Part shown: positions 31,662 through 44,289 of the stretch, one piece after another
Layout: the number at the start of each line of letters is the position of its first letter
How positions within the stretch are numbered: position 1 is the first letter of the stretch
Assembly: GCA_030867875.1 (NCBI GenBank)
Contig: JAOWCC010001589.1
Span: 81,057,537-81,121,536 of the forward strand
Reading direction: 5' to 3'
Source: Actinernus sp. WN-2022
Lineage: Eukaryota; Cnidaria; Anthozoa; Actiniaria; Actinernidae
Length of the DNA stretch: 64,000 bases
The notes under the pieces: generated by a model
Told to the model about the DNA's origin: nothing
The model's input: the letters and a program-made list of their open reading frames with translations, nothing else
Databases searched by the model: none
Made by a program: the position numbers and the translations under genes

Positions 31662-32168
31662 ATGTTCTGTCCTTCGTGTTCCGTGGAGAGCGCTTCGGCG
31701 CTGGCAAATTATTGCCACAACTGCGGGACTAAATTCGCAAAAGTTTTCGAAGAAAGTTCTGACGTTCTGATTAGTTTGTACTTCCATCGCGGCTATCCCT
31801 ATGATGCCATTGTAAGCTTGCTAAGAAAGACACACGGCATAAGCATGCATGTCAGAACACTTTATAATAAAAGGAAGCTACAAGCGTTAGGACTAAAACG
31901 CAAAGGAGTACAGTATGACGAACAAATTGTTCGAGAAGTTGTTAGAAGGGAAATGGATGGGGCAGGAGCACTGGCTGGCTACAGTTACGTTTGGCATGCT
32001 CTTCGACTGAAGCATCACATGCACATTCCAGGCAGTCATATTTCCACCATAATGAAAGAGATTGACCCTGATGGAGTCAAGGGGAGAAAGGCAAGAAAGG
32101 CAAGACGACTCAGACGACTCAGACGGAGAGCATATTTTTCAAGGGGCCCTAATTTCTGTTGGCACTGA
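31662..32168 (+). pseudogene. IS3/rve-type transposase N-terminal part, catalytic domain missing
   Basis: Frame from ATG at 31662, 168 codons. A zinc ribbon at the start (CPSC...CHNC within the first 25 residues) is followed by a helix-turn-helix region (AIVSLLRKTHGISMHVRTLY), an HTH_21-like block (GAGALAGYSYVWHALRLK, HISTIMKEIDPDGV) and a basic KARRLRRLRRR segment. It stops at GPNFCWH, just where integrase-core proteins of this type continue with the first catalytic Asp. A better-known frame start at 31642 is closed by a stop after six codons. The element therefore cannot supply its own catalytic domain. Confidence 0.7.
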
Positions 32169-32224
32169 TTCAGTTATTTGACTCTTAAATTGACCAAGTG
32201 GTGTTTTTTTTTATATTTCAGAAC

Positions 32225-32470
32225 TGAACTACATTGTATCATGGCACAATACAGTACATTAATTTGTATAGTAGTGATTTCACAACCCAAGAAATTAAAC
32301 AAAGTGTAATACTAAGAAGAAGCCAACAAATGTTTGTATGTTATAAGGACCCTAAGAAAGGATATACACAGGCAGAGGTAGATCATCTTTATAAATCCAT
32401 CGTGCTACCGAAAATAATGTATTATCTACCAGTATATGGAGCGAGTGAAGCGGACTTACCATTCTCATTC
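32225..32470 (+). mobile_element. LINE RT fragment captured inside the DNA transposon
   Basis: The frame encodes RRSQQMFVCYKDPKKGYT, then EVDHLYKSIVLPKIMYYLPV and YGASEADL, matching the segment after the RT fingers in CR1/L2-like LINEs. It occupies the place where the catalytic domain of the transposase should be. Confidence 0.6.
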
Positions 32471-33486
32471 TCAGGATCATGAAGGAATTCTATAGATAAC
32501 TGACAATTACCTAGAGGAGGCAATTATTTACAACCACAGGTGAAAAACAAAATGTCACTAAAGGTCAATTTAGTTTGAATTTCTTCTATGTCCTGCAAAA
32601 AATCACCCCAATAGGACATGATCCGATTCTCTGACAGTCGTTTGTTTGATTTTTCTTCGCTAAAAACAACATGTGCCATTTGGCTGAATGTATCAACTGT
32701 CAACTGTCAGCACTGGTCAAGGTCTCAGCCAGCGATAAAGGGGTTCTTGGTAATGAGGCACCGCAGTTGTGGCAATAATTTGCCAGCGCCGAAGCGCTCT
32801 CCACGGAACACGAAGGACAGAACATTACCGCCAACTGACCGCCATCTTGACCAGGGAAACTGCAGCATGTGGGTCCCAGTCCCCCTCCTAATACTGCGCG
32901 CGCAGCGTTTCAAGGTTTTTGTTTGCAGCAAGTTATTTGTTTGCAGAAAGTTATTTGTTTGCAGCAATTTATTCTTGTTGGCAGCAATTTATTTTTGTTG
33001 GCAGCAATTCATTTTTGTTTGCTGCAATTTATTTTTGTTTGCTGCAATTTATTTTTGTTTGCAGCATGTCCCTTGTGGGCCACCGTATAATTACCATGCA
33101 TGCATGTCATTCTACTCATCGGTCAATGCTAATAAAGGTGTGATAAGTGAAGCTCCATAGTAATGTAATCAATATTTCCAATAATCAATAAAAATCAATA
33201 TTGGAAATTTGAAATTATCAATCAACTTGATTGCTTTGTGAGTATTGATTTTGATTGATGGGTTCAATACTTAATTGATGTGTAGCCTGATTCTTCAAGC
33301 TGACGGAGAGGGAAAGATTAAAGAACCTCTGAATCAGACTACTTGCAGGGTAATTCTTATAATACATCATTGAGAAAATTCAAAATGTTCATACACCTAA
33401 GCTTGGCATTAAGTCTACAACTTCTTAAGCCAATAAATACATACTAACATTTCCCTTCCTAGAACATCCACACATAATATTTTAAT

Positions 33487-36400
33487 ATGGCTTTGTCTAA
33501 TTGTGTGCAGGATAACCCTGATGTGAAACTCTCCAAGTCATTGTCCTACCTCTGCCGACATGGTGCTGCAAAAGAGGGTATCACAATGTACAATGGTATG
33601 AAGAAAAAAGTACCATCTGCTTACCCGAGCGTAATAATATAATGTTGCATTTAAAAGGAATTCAGACAATACATTTGCCATTGACCAATCATAGGAGAAT
33701 GTTCACTGGTGCACCATTCCACTAAAATTCTAACAATGGCTTTGATTGGGCAGAAAAAGAAAACAAATATGCCGACATCGTGCTTGTCTGTACTAGAAAA
33801 TTAAAGGGACAGCAAAGACCAAGATAACTGTTATTAAAGGGAGCCTCAGCTAAAAAAGCAATGTTTGCTCTAACTTGAATATGTTCCTAATATGCAGATT
33901 TTTCTATCCAATCATATAAGCATGCTGCTACCATATCTTGGAATCGTATGTCCTATACACCGTTGCCCAGGGAAACTGTTAGAAAACAGTAGCTCTTTCG
34001 TTGGCAGTGGTGTGATATATGTCATGTTAAGATCCAAGCTCTAAGGTGTTGCCATGCACAGGATTTAAATAAAAATATGGACAACAACATTAGGCCATAA
34101 ATGACTTCTAGTGGAGAGTTAAATTATAAATTAACAGGAGACATGCAAATTAACACAGCTGTAATTAGATTTAGGCAAACATCTGAGAGCAAACATTGTT
34201 TTTCAGGTGAGGTCCCTTCAAAACAACTATCATGTCTCAGAAAATAGATTAATGCAGTTCAATGGGACCCCCAACAACTCAGTGGCAGCATGCCCCCTAA
34301 AAATAAGATTTTTTGGGAACTAGCATATATTAGATTAGCTTTGGAGATCTGGGTTAAGATCAGAGTGCCTTTTGGCACCCTATAATCCTCCCACCAGTTC
34401 AACCAAACTCTCCCCCCCCCCCCCAGTTTAAATTAACCACTCCACCACTGCTGTGTAATCAGTTGTCTTGTTTTACTGTGTAGGTGGATTTTTGCTTGTA
34501 GACGAGATCCTGAAGTTGAAGCAGTTTTCTCAGTATACAGAGGCAGACATTAGCAGAATTGTTGCTAACAATGATAAACAGAGATTTGCACTACAGAGAG
34601 ACAAGGAGACAGGAAGGTTACAAGTCCGAGCTAATCAGGGACATACATTAGAGGTTTTAATGTCTTCCCTTACTGTTATGGTGGAAAAATAATGTATTTC
34701 AATTCATTATCCATTATTAATTCACATTTGACACAGTTTTCTTTGTTATTCATATAGGGCTTTATCTCCAAGTACTTCAAAGCTAGGGGAGGAATTTGAT
34801 CTTCATCAGGGAAAAGTCGGGTTGACATATAGAATTGAATTGCTCATAATAATTATGAATTTAAGGTTCTTTATTATGGTCAATAACCATATATTGAACC
34901 TTGAATTCATAATGAGCTGAATTCAATCCATAAATCACTTGAGAATATCAAATTGCTTCCTGGCTTGTAATTAACAAAATAATATTACTTTTAAAAATAT
35001 AAAAACACTACATGGTATATATTATATTATTTGTTAAGAAACGGTTAGTGGATGAAATTACTGCACTTTTAACTTCAAAGATAAATTAAATCCAAGCAAT
35101 ATGTAAACTCCAATAAGCAATATATGTGAAGTCTTCCTGTCTTCCTTAGCATTCAATTCCACAAATAAAACCCTACCGATGATTCTTAAAGCAATTGTTG
35201 AGCTCAAGAATTCTTTGACTAAATTAAATACTTGCACCAGAGTCTGCTGAGCAACAAATTCCTCTCCACACAATATTCGTAAGCATATTTATTTACCAAA
35301 AAAACTTACCTTCAACCTGTTATTTGTATACAATTATACCCTAGCTCATAATTAAAACAATGGTAAGACAAATCTTCGTAATTTAAAATCAATCGAATAT
35401 ATTTAGTTGAATTCAAAAGCACTGAATATTCAGTGAATATTTAGCCAAATAAATAAGTACACCTTTATTTCTTCCTTTGTTCTTAACATTCTTGATGTGC
35501 TGTTCCATATTCTTGTCCTTTTCCATGAACGTTTAAATCTTTCATTATAGTTCCATTTCGTAGCCCTCATTTATGACTTCTATAGTTAACAGAGCTATGT
35601 CATGTATTGTGCATGTATCGAGTAAATTTTTTTTCCACTCGTTTAGTGGCTGTTAATTGGATACAAACAGTTAAACTTCCCTCCCTCAATGCTTGATTGA
35701 AAGGATTTTCAATATTTCCCCTGGAGACTGTTTATATAAGGCCAGATAAAAACAATTCTTGTTTAGCATCCACCCATTTCAATTTTTCCAGGTAGGGAGG
35801 GAGTTTTTTTTTTCTATGTGAAGTTTATTTTGTCTTGACTAGATAATATTCACTCACCTCGTGTTCATGACCTCGTGTTGTAGAAACAGAATGGCGTTGA
35901 TGTTAAAATATTAAATGCGCCGGCGCATATTTTAAGTGGTACATGTAGGGGTCTGAGCACATTAATTGGTGTTCGCAGGTGCATTTACACTTTCTAATTT
36001 TTTTAATGAAAAATAAAAATAAATAAAAATCAGAGGTCGGGGACATTTCTCAGGTCGGGCGGGGACGCTAAACAAGTATTTTTTTATCTGGCCTAACACT
36101 GTTTGTTTGTCATTTTTGCATATTTGCATCCCTCTTTTGAGCTCTTTTGAGAGGCGGCTGCTTTCGCAGGCTATCCACATGGCTGAGAGGTTTGTTAATA
36201 ATTTAGTTCATATCAAAATCGGTGGAACTAGTTTTTTTCTTTTTAAACTCTGAATTTCTAATGGCCTGAAGCAACCATATATAGGGGCAAGAGAATTAGT
36301 CATCATCTTTTCTTAAACTAACACTGATGCTTCGAAAAGAAAAGGTCCTGTTGGGTTCTCTGTATTTAACTCTTACTTATATATAGTGTAATATTATTTT

Positions 36401-38585
36401 CATTATATATTCATATAGCCATATACAATTCCAGGTTTAATTATGCACTACGTAAAAACTATATTTCACATATAAAACTTTTTTGATTACATATTACAGG
36501 CATTCATATCATGCATAAAAAACTGGTAATTTATTATAGCTTGGTGAATTAATAAACAATAAGGCAACTGGGAGATATATGGTTTATCCTCTCTTAATAG
36601 CTTGATGAATTGGTTGTTATAAGCTAGCACACTGACATTCGCGATCACTGCATGTGCTCACTTGTGCATTACAACATTCACCACTCAAAGATAAAAACTG
36701 TATCTCTGCTTGGCCATGTAATAATAACCTCTGTTTGTTTATTTATTTATTAGATCGAAGGTCTTGACCTGAATCCAATAACAGATTCTCGTCACTTCCC
36801 TGTGGTGGTACATGGGACTTACGTGAAAGCATGGGAGGCAATACAAAAACAGGTCTTTTTTAACTCAATTAAATGAACCAGTTCTATTGTTTTCTTCTAA
36901 ATAGAACTGATTGAGTGTAAATATTCCATCACAGGGCCTGTCAAGAATGAAAAGAAATCACATTCACTTTGCATGTGGTGAACCACGGGAAGAAGGTATC
37001 ATAAGTGGCATGCGCTCCAGTTGTCAAGTAATGATTTTTATTAACCTGGAGAAAGCCCTCAAAGGTAAGACCTGTTAATGGCCTTAAACAAGAAGCTCAG
37101 CTATAAAAGGGTTATAAGCCTCTTCTTTTCACACCTTGCACTTAAATTGCAGTGAAGAAAGTAACTCAGGAATTATAATCATGCTCTCCTGTTTAAGAAT
37201 GCTAGATTTGTAAGGTGTCAATATTATACCAGCCATAGAAAAGTGAACAAATTAATAAGGAAATATACTTAATTGTACAGTATATATAATGACTACCAGT
37301 GGTATTTAATGACTGTTTGTGAACTGTGCACCCAAAAATACCCTGAAGTTTAACATTTATGTGTTTGATTTAATTTGAATTCACATGATAAGCAATCAGT
37401 AGGGAGCACTATAGACTTTCTCAAAGTCCTTTAATTTCCCCCCCACTTCGGTTAGTTGTTTTAGGGCGACTTCTGGCAAGTCTATGAGCACTATAGCCAC
37501 CGAGATGTTCACTCCACAAAGGCAGTGAGTGACAACTGAAGGTGTCAGTGGCCTGGCCAATTTTGAGCTCGGGAGTGGATTTGGCCCTTTCATACTGGAA
37601 CTTCTTGTTAATTATAAAGTAAATTTTAAATGGAAATGCAAATTCTAACAATTTTGTACACACCATAATTATTCTTTTTCTATTTTCAGATGGATATCTG
37701 TTCTTTCAGTCAGCCAATGATGTTATCCTTTGCCCTGGTAATACCGACGGATTCCTTCCTCCACAATACTTTGACAGGGCTGTGCAGGTCAGACCCAGTA
37801 AGTATATATTAAGTAACAAATCTCAAAGTTCTCAATTTGGCCAAATTGCTGAGGGGTCAGTTTTGAAATTTCCTTTTTTTTGGGGGGGGGGGTTGAAAAT
37901 ATTGAAGTTATAGTGGGGGTCATTTTTCATTTATTTCCTTTGTCTTCGTTTCAAACCCCTAATTTCATCTAGGGACCTGTCATGAGAGGTGGGGGTCATT
38001 TTCATACGTTGCACATCTGCGTGGGGGTCAAATTCCAAAGTGTTGGTTTGCAATTGTATCAGCTGGCTTGCAATTGTGCTCTATACACAAATATTTTTCT
38101 AATATAATTTTTTTCTTGAAGAATTTTTTTTGTGACGTCAGTGAAAACGATCTATAGACGATTCAAACGGAGAAAATCCGGGTTCGTTCCCAATATAACT
38201 TATTCTGTGTTTTAGAGCTTTTTATTCTGAAAATCGAGTAACGTTTGTGGACGCCATGGCCAGACATACCTACCCATTTTATATATTTACTGGATAGCAC
38301 CCACTAAATAATAATAGAGGACCAGAGAAACGATGGATAACTGGTTAATGTAAAAACTAGTGTGGATCTGTGTCGACAGGGAAGATATTAAACGAAGCCT
38401 ATTAAACACTGGCATAATCAACTGAACGTCGAATAAGGTATGCTAACCGCCGTGGAAGTTAAAGCGAGTAGCAACGGAATTTCGGGCACACGCTATTCCT
38501 TCGTCAGTGCGGTTTGTGTCAAAGTTCTACACTATGATTTTCTTCTTTCATTTTTATTACAGGAAGACAGCAGCTAACGTTCTGA
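33487..38585 (+). CDS. TRPT1: tRNA 2'-phosphotransferase, copy 1 (six exons)
   Basis: Tpt1/KptA enzyme; uses NAD+ to remove the 2'-phosphate left at the splice junction of tRNA. Exons: 33487-33595, 34484-34653, 36754-36852, 36935-37064, 37690-37797, 38563-38585. Phases fit and give 212 codons plus TGA. Family landmarks: LSKSLSYLCRHGA (the catalytic Arg-His), QRFALQ and VRANQGH (catalytic Arg), VVHGTY, HIHFA, SGMRSS (catalytic Arg), CPGNTDGFLPPQYF. The length is normal. The start is uncertain: ATG at 33487 runs in frame into QDNPDVKLSK, but TTGTGTGCAG/GAT at 33510 also looks like an acceptor, in which case exon 1 lies further left. A near-identical gene is at 47496-54674. Confidence 0.93.
34834..34927. 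repeat. Hairpin repeat in TRPT1 intron
   Basis: ATTGAATTGCTCATAATAAT... and its complement ending GAGCTGAATTCAAT, with GGTTC/GAACC inside. Also present in copy 2 near 48870-48965. Confidence 0.6.
38345..38520 (-). repeat. Hammerhead-like dispersed repeat, TRPT1 copy 1 intron
   Basis: Same family as 4690-4835. On the minus strand GCA precedes CTGACGA (38507-38501), followed by AGGAATAGCGTGTGCCC and GAAA (38483-38480). The CUGANGA...GAAA order is kept; the cleavage triplet is not convincing. The match in copy 2 is at 54440-54610. Confidence 0.45.
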
Positions 38586-39136
38586 GCTGACGCATGACTA
38601 TACCAATGTTCGCACCTACAATGTTATCATATTCACTGTTCAACGCCAGCCGATGATCGGCTTAGAGTTCTGCCTTAAAGTGCCCTAACCCCATTTTAGT
38701 TTTATTTATTTTCAAAGGCTATATGGAAATTGAGGACGAATAAAAAAGAACATAAATAAATCGGTATAATCCCTTATTTTTAAATCGTGAGTAAAGTCCC
38801 GGACAACTTGTTTCACGACCTTGGGGTCTTGGTCGAGTGACGAAAGTTGAGGCAACAGCCATTGTTTACTAGCACTTGGTGTAGTTTCTATTGTTGTGGA
38901 TTGGCGATCTTACGTCATACAATGCACGATGTACCAGACTAATGCTCCTAATTAGTGTACTGTGGCTCGCTGGTGAAAAGACCCTGGTCCATTTTCTACC
39001 TTTTTAACCAACTCAACAAGTCCTAGGCAATCAAAGATTCACGCAAAAACTAAACTTTTTTCACATTCATAATTAATTTAATATCATGATTTAAATAAAT
39101 AAATAATATAAAATGGGGTTAGGAGTACTTTAACTA

Positions 39137-39419
39137 GCCTGAAGGTTGATGCCTCGGTCAGCTGATGGTACCTCTGTACCTCTTGTATATAAACAGGAGC
39201 TTGACAACTATATATAGACGCCAGAGACGAAGAGGAAACCTGCTATGGAGTCCTTGGAGCAAACATTTTAGGCAGATGAATTCCGAAAGAACTCGGAGAA
39301 ATATCGATTGAACAATGAGACAGATTTGAAGATCGTTATAATATTGATTTGCATGCTAATAATAATAATTATTATTATAGCATTTATTTATACACGATAA
39401 GTAACAACTGCAGCAGAAG
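39137..39419. repeat. 283-bp insertion present only in copy 1
   Basis: Copy 2 reads AACTAGCTGATGTG (near 56293) where copy 1 has this extra block between AACTAGC and TGATGTG. The insert carries a GTATATAAAC and an ATAATAATTATTATTAT palindrome; no coding content. Confidence 0.7.
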
Positions 39420-40219
39420 CTGATGTGTTCCGCCGTATCTACTTATTGCTGCCGCAGCGAGCGAGCCTGAAGCGAGCGAGCAAGGCAGCAGTTCTAATCT
39501 GTAAGCGGGTCCAAATCTCGATTATTTTTGTTTACCACAATGCATCACTTCTATTGTCTTTTTTTTACCACACTGCTTTGCAGGCATCTGATCGTCACGC
39601 GACATTACACGAGGTGGAATCTGTATTGTTTAATGCAGTTCTGTACTGTGCACGCAATCTTTGTGTAATCATGAATTTGTTGAAGTGTAGGCGAACTCTT
39701 TCTAACTCTGTGTGAACTATCAGTTTCCAAAGAGCAAGATCTCTCTAGTTATCAAGGTGGTGAGCAGCAAATACTTTTCTTGTATTGGCTTCGATAAAGT
39801 CAAAACATTTACAACTACATTCTCAATTACAGTTGATTTCCGGTATTTAAACTTCACCTGGGAGAACAGCAGTTTGTTGTGCCAGAAATCTTAAGAAAAT
39901 GTCGGGAATCAGTTGGTAGGCTCAGGGAATTTACCGGGAGATCGTTGATATGTCGGGACAAAATGAAAATAAATAGCGACAACTTTTGAGTTACACACCA
40001 CAGCTCAAACAGATTCAGTCGCACGATAGCCCCGAAACTACAAAATATATTCATCTAACACCTTGGCATTTTTATCACCCAGTAATCTATTTTTGCTGCC
40101 AAGTGCTACTGTAGGTTCTCTTCTAATACACTTCCTTAACTGAGTGTAGCAGCATTCACTACCTGTTAGGTATACTAGTAAATATAATAAAACTAGTTAA
40201 AATATATATAAGCCTTATA

Positions 40220-40440
40220 GTGAAGTAATAGATACAGAACTGGAGTAGCCATGCTTTATTCGAGCTGAAAGCGAGAGTATCCCATAAAGCACGGACACGA
40301 ATTCTGTATCTGACTTATCAAACGTCTAGATGTATTAATAGAGTAATGATTAATTTCAGTTATTTTGGCGATACGACTTATTTTGGCCGAGCAAATCGAA
40401 GCAAAAGTTTATGTAAATCGGGACGAAATCTGTATTAGAT
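40220..40440. repeat. Dispersed repeat, copy of 27340-27530
   Basis: Contains GATACAGAACTGGAGTAGCC, CTGTATCTGACTTATCAAA and TTTTGGCGATACGACTTATT. The equivalent stretch in copy 2 is 57110-57330. Confidence 0.7.
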
Positions 40441-40922
40441 TTACACATCACTTATCGCAAATTGATTTCCTTTGATTTTCCTTCATGAGTTATTTTAATA
40501 AAAACTAATTATAATCTCACTGAACTTTAACAAACTACATATAAAAAAAGTCATTGTCGTTTAGTTTCTTATTTGGTTTCAGTGGGATACGGTGTAGGTG
40601 TTTTTTCCCCACCAATTTTTGAAAAGATGAATAACGACTGTCCTGGTTCCCTTGAAGGAGTCTGATATTTTTTATTGCATTAGTTCTTGAACGAGGGATT
40701 ACGAGCTTGTTTCCAATAATATTTATATAATAGATTCGATAGTACGCGCGCTCTGATTGGCTGAAAGCCGTGTTTCTATAACTCTATAGAAACAGAAAGT
40801 TGAGCGCGCTAGTACTTATTTTCTGTGGGTTATTTTATAAAGGAAATAGAAAAAATGTCCCCTTGTTTCTATATAGTTATATATATAGTTATAGAAACAC
40901 TTGTGGAAGTTTGGAAGAACTC

Positions 40923-43922
40923 GAAATAGCAGACGAACTAATCCGACGCCATGCAGAAGTATTCGCGAAAGACCTGGGAACCCTACCCGGTACAGTCCAT
41001 CTACAGACTGATGAAAACGCCGAACCATCCATTACGCCGTCCCGACGAGTCCCGACAGCACTTAGAGAGAAGTTCAAAGCAGAACTAGACCGACTGGAGA
41101 GTCTGGACGTCCTAGCCAAAGTGGATGAGCCCACAGCATGGGTAAGCAGTGTTGTCATAGCAACAAAGAAGTCAGGCGCTCTACGAATATGTATAGATCC
41201 GCGCCCGTTGAATCAAGCACTGAAGAGAGAAACATATCAGCTGCCGGTCCTAGATGACTTGATGCCGGAGCTAGCCCAAGCGAAGATATTTTCAACTGTC
41301 GATCTGACGGCAGGCTACTGGCATTGCATGCTTGATGACGAGTCCAGTCTACTCACTACATTCACAACCCCCTTCGGAAGGTATAGATGGAGGAGACTCC
41401 CATTTGGGTTGTCAGCATCAAGTGAGATTTTTCAGAAACGTGTCAACCAAGCCCTAGAAGGACTGGACGGAATACTCAACATCACTGACGATATCCTGGT
41501 CTACGGAGTTGGCGACAACGAAGAAGCAGCTCGTAGATCACGACCGAAAGTTAGAAGCCCTACTACAGAGATGCCGAGAACGCGGAATCGCGCTCAACAA
41601 GAACAAGCTGAAATTGCGTATAACAGAAGTGCCGTTTATGGTCACATATTCAGCAACCAAGGCCTTAAGATTGACCCCAACAAGGCTAAAGCAGTCTCAG
41701 AGATGCCAAGACCCGAAGACGTCGAAGGAGTGCAAAGATTGAATGGGTTTGTGAACTACTTGGCGAAGTTCCTGCCCAAACTAGCAGACCATATGGAGCC
41801 GATACGTCGACTGACGCGACGAGACACCGAGTTTAACTGGACGGAGGAACAGGAGAACGCGTTTCGACAAATCAAGCGACTTGTGACCACCGCACCAATG
41901 CTCAGCTACTATGACCCAAAGGCCGACCTAGAGATCCAGTGTGACGCGAGCAAGAAAGGCCTGGGAGCAGCCCTCATGCAGAGTGGCAAGCCAATTGCGT
42001 ATACGAGCAGAGCACTCACCGACACCGAGCAACGATACGCGCAAATCGAGAAAGAGATGCTCGCAATTGTATTTTCACTTGAGAAGTTTAACCAGTACAC
42101 ATATGGACGCCACGTGAAAATTCTGAGCAGACCATAAACCGCTAGAATCCATCCTGAAGAAGTCTCTCGCGTGTGCACCAAGACGCCTACAAGGTATGAT
42201 GATGAGACTCCAGAGATACGACTACGAGGTGCGCTACGAACGCGGAAAGAATCTACACCTAGCCGACACCCTCTCCAGAGCTTACCTACCGACCACCGCG
42301 CACCCTACTGGAGCTGAATTCGAGAGCATCAACGCAACTGCCTTTCTCCCCGTATCCAGCTCGAGACTTCGAGAGATCCAACACGCAATCGAGAACGACG
42401 AAGCATTGAGAATCCTCAAAGATGTCATCTTACGCGGATGGCCAGAGGAACGCAGTCAAGTACCAGCACAGATAACACCCTACTTCAGCGTGAGGGACGA
42501 GTTATCGGTACAGGACGGAGTTATATTCCGCGGACAGCGAATAGTGGTTCCTGTAAGCCTACGACATGACATGAAACAATGTCCGCCGAAATGAAGGAGC
42601 TGATCGCTACATGTGAAACCTGTCGTAAGTACGAGACCAACAACCAGAAAGAGTCCCTGATGCCATATGAAGTGACCTGTTTGAGCTGAACAAGAAGGAG
42701 TACATGGTAACAGTGGACTACTAAAGCAACTTCTGGGAGGTTGACCGTCTCACAAGTACTACGTCAGCAGCCGTCATCCTGAAGCTGAAGAGCCATTTCG
42801 CCCGCCATGGATGGGCACCCTGATCGACTAATTAGTGACAACGGTCCTCAGTTTGCATCATCGGAGTTCCTGAAGTTCGCTAATGAATGGGATTTCGAGC
42901 ACAGACCCAGCAGTCCAGGAAATAGCAAAATGAAAGGTAACGGGAAAGTAGAGTCTGCAGTGAAGACTGCGAAGAACCTCATCCGGAAAGCTTTAGACGC
43001 TGGAACAGTCCCATACATCGCAATCCTCGACTACCGAAATACTCCAACACAAGGAATGGAGTCAAGTCCAGCACAGCGCCTAATGAACCGGAGGACACGG
43101 ACACTCCTGCCTACTACGAAAGCTCTCTTGCAACCCAGAACCCCCTATCCAGACCGAGATATGAAGGAGTTGACGAAGCGGCAAAAGCAACAGTCCAAAT
43201 ACTACAACCAACACACTCGCGACTTAACCGCACTCACGGAAGGCGATGTAGTACGAATAAAGCCCTTCCAAATGGGAAACAAGGTGTGGAAGAAAGGCAC
43301 AGTCACGTCAAGATTAGACGAAAGATCATACAGGATAGAAAACACCCGACGGAGAAACCTACAGGAGAAACCGCTACCACCTGAAGAAGACGAGAGAGAA
43401 CCCTGTTATCGCGGAAACACCAGATATGACACCTGTCGGAAACCCTGAGGACAACACATCACCGACCAAGCCTACAGAAGAACCGCGTACAGACAACACC
43501 AGCAAATCTGCAGAACTTACACCCAAGACTCCAGCACGACCTCAGCGCATCAGACGACCCCCATCATATCTTGGAGATTACATGCGGTAACGAACTGTGA
43601 TCCTGTGTGACTGATGGACGAGAGACAATGTACAGATAACTTAGAGACTATTAGAAACCTGTTACTGTTTGATAGTGATTAATTTTATGATTACCATTTT
43701 TTGTAATACCTTAGTTGCAAGAGACACTTCCAAAACAGGAAGGATGTTACAATATGTCATGTACACGTCAATCATAGATGAATTAGTCTTAGTATAATTA
43801 GCATATAATATATTGTATCTTGTGTCACTTTGAGTTTGAGCTTGGGAGTAAAGCACGATTCAACTGAAACTACTCGTATAGTATTGATCCCGAAACTATT
43901 GAAACAATTTCTCGTTCTCCCA
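40923..43922 (+). mobile_element. Ty3/gypsy retrotransposon remnant (pol and 3' LTR)
   Basis: Order of pol is RT, RNase H, integrase. RT: KSGALRICIDPRPLNQAL near 41170, STVDLTAGYWH near 41293, LPFGLSASSEIFQKR near 41398 and an active-site ITDDILVYG near 41480 (IxDD form). RNase H: QCDASKKGLGAAL near 41938. Integrase: LISDNGPQF near 42828 and the NGKVESAVKTAKN Glu block near 42940. Frameshifts lie near 41510-41650 (a compensating pair) and 42130, a break near 42590, and stop codons and deletions in the integrase start (about 42600-42800). AACTC flanks both ends (40918-40922, 43923-43927). Gag, protease and 5' LTR are absent. Confidence 0.9.
43745..43922 (+). repeat. Gypsy 3' LTR (178 bp)
   Basis: Starts TGTTACAATATG directly after a purine tract (AACAGGAAGGA) and ends TTCTCCCA, followed by AACTC. 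TG...CA ends and the purine tract are the LTR rules; no 5' partner remains to confirm the length. Confidence 0.65.
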
Positions 43923-44289
43923 AACTCCCACTCGTGTTTCTATATCTCTATAGAAACACGGGAAATATTTTCTATTTCTTAATTAAAGATGATATTTGCT
44001 GTCCGTTTTGTTGGAGCTGATCCCCATATTAGTATTCCGTTCATCAAAGCCCTTACGCGTGTAGTCCAGCTTTATTAGGTTACTACCCATAAACACCTTG
44101 TATGATTGATTCCATTAAAGATTGTATCGTTAATGGCGATCGCATTGATTGGTCCAATGAGTGGTATTCTTGATACATCCCACTAAAAATGAAGCGATGA
44201 TCATTGCGTTCTCATTGCAACTCTCGGCAATGAGCTCTAGTGCTTTGTTCTTGCATGGCCATTACTGCAGAGTCTAGGGAAGTTGTATT

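Larger units (their letters stand above)
31264..33087 (+). mobile_element. IS3EU-like DNA transposon, internally deleted (1824 bp)
   Basis: Termini TACGGTGGCCCACAAGGGAC and GTCCCTTGTGGGCCACCGTA are perfect complements. TAATTA flanks both sides (31258-31263, 33088-33093), and copy 2 holds the empty site (GGTTAATAATTACCATG, near 47096) with a single TAATTA, so the duplication is 6 bp. Inside each end is an array of about 20-bp units (GCAGCAAACAAAAATAAATT and relatives), longer at the left. Inverted arms reach into the transposase start (31570-31728 against 32762-32920). The transposase frame is cut before the DDE domain. Confidence 0.85.

Noticed and set aside
31139..31707. Minus-strand ORFs rich in FVCSNLFLFAA-like repeats
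   Set aside because: They are translations of the 20-bp subterminal arrays of the DNA transposon; the same pseudo-peptide appears from the right-hand array on the other strand.
33511..33595. Treating GAT at 33511 as a certain exon start of TRPT1
   Set aside because: The upstream ATG at 33487 is in frame and gives a normal N-terminus, so the acceptor reading is kept only as an alternative.
35058..35273. Minus-strand ORF in a TRPT1 intron present in both copies
   Set aside because: The matching stretch in copy 2 (49117-49311) has small indels that change both ends of the frame; no family recognised and no sign of selection.
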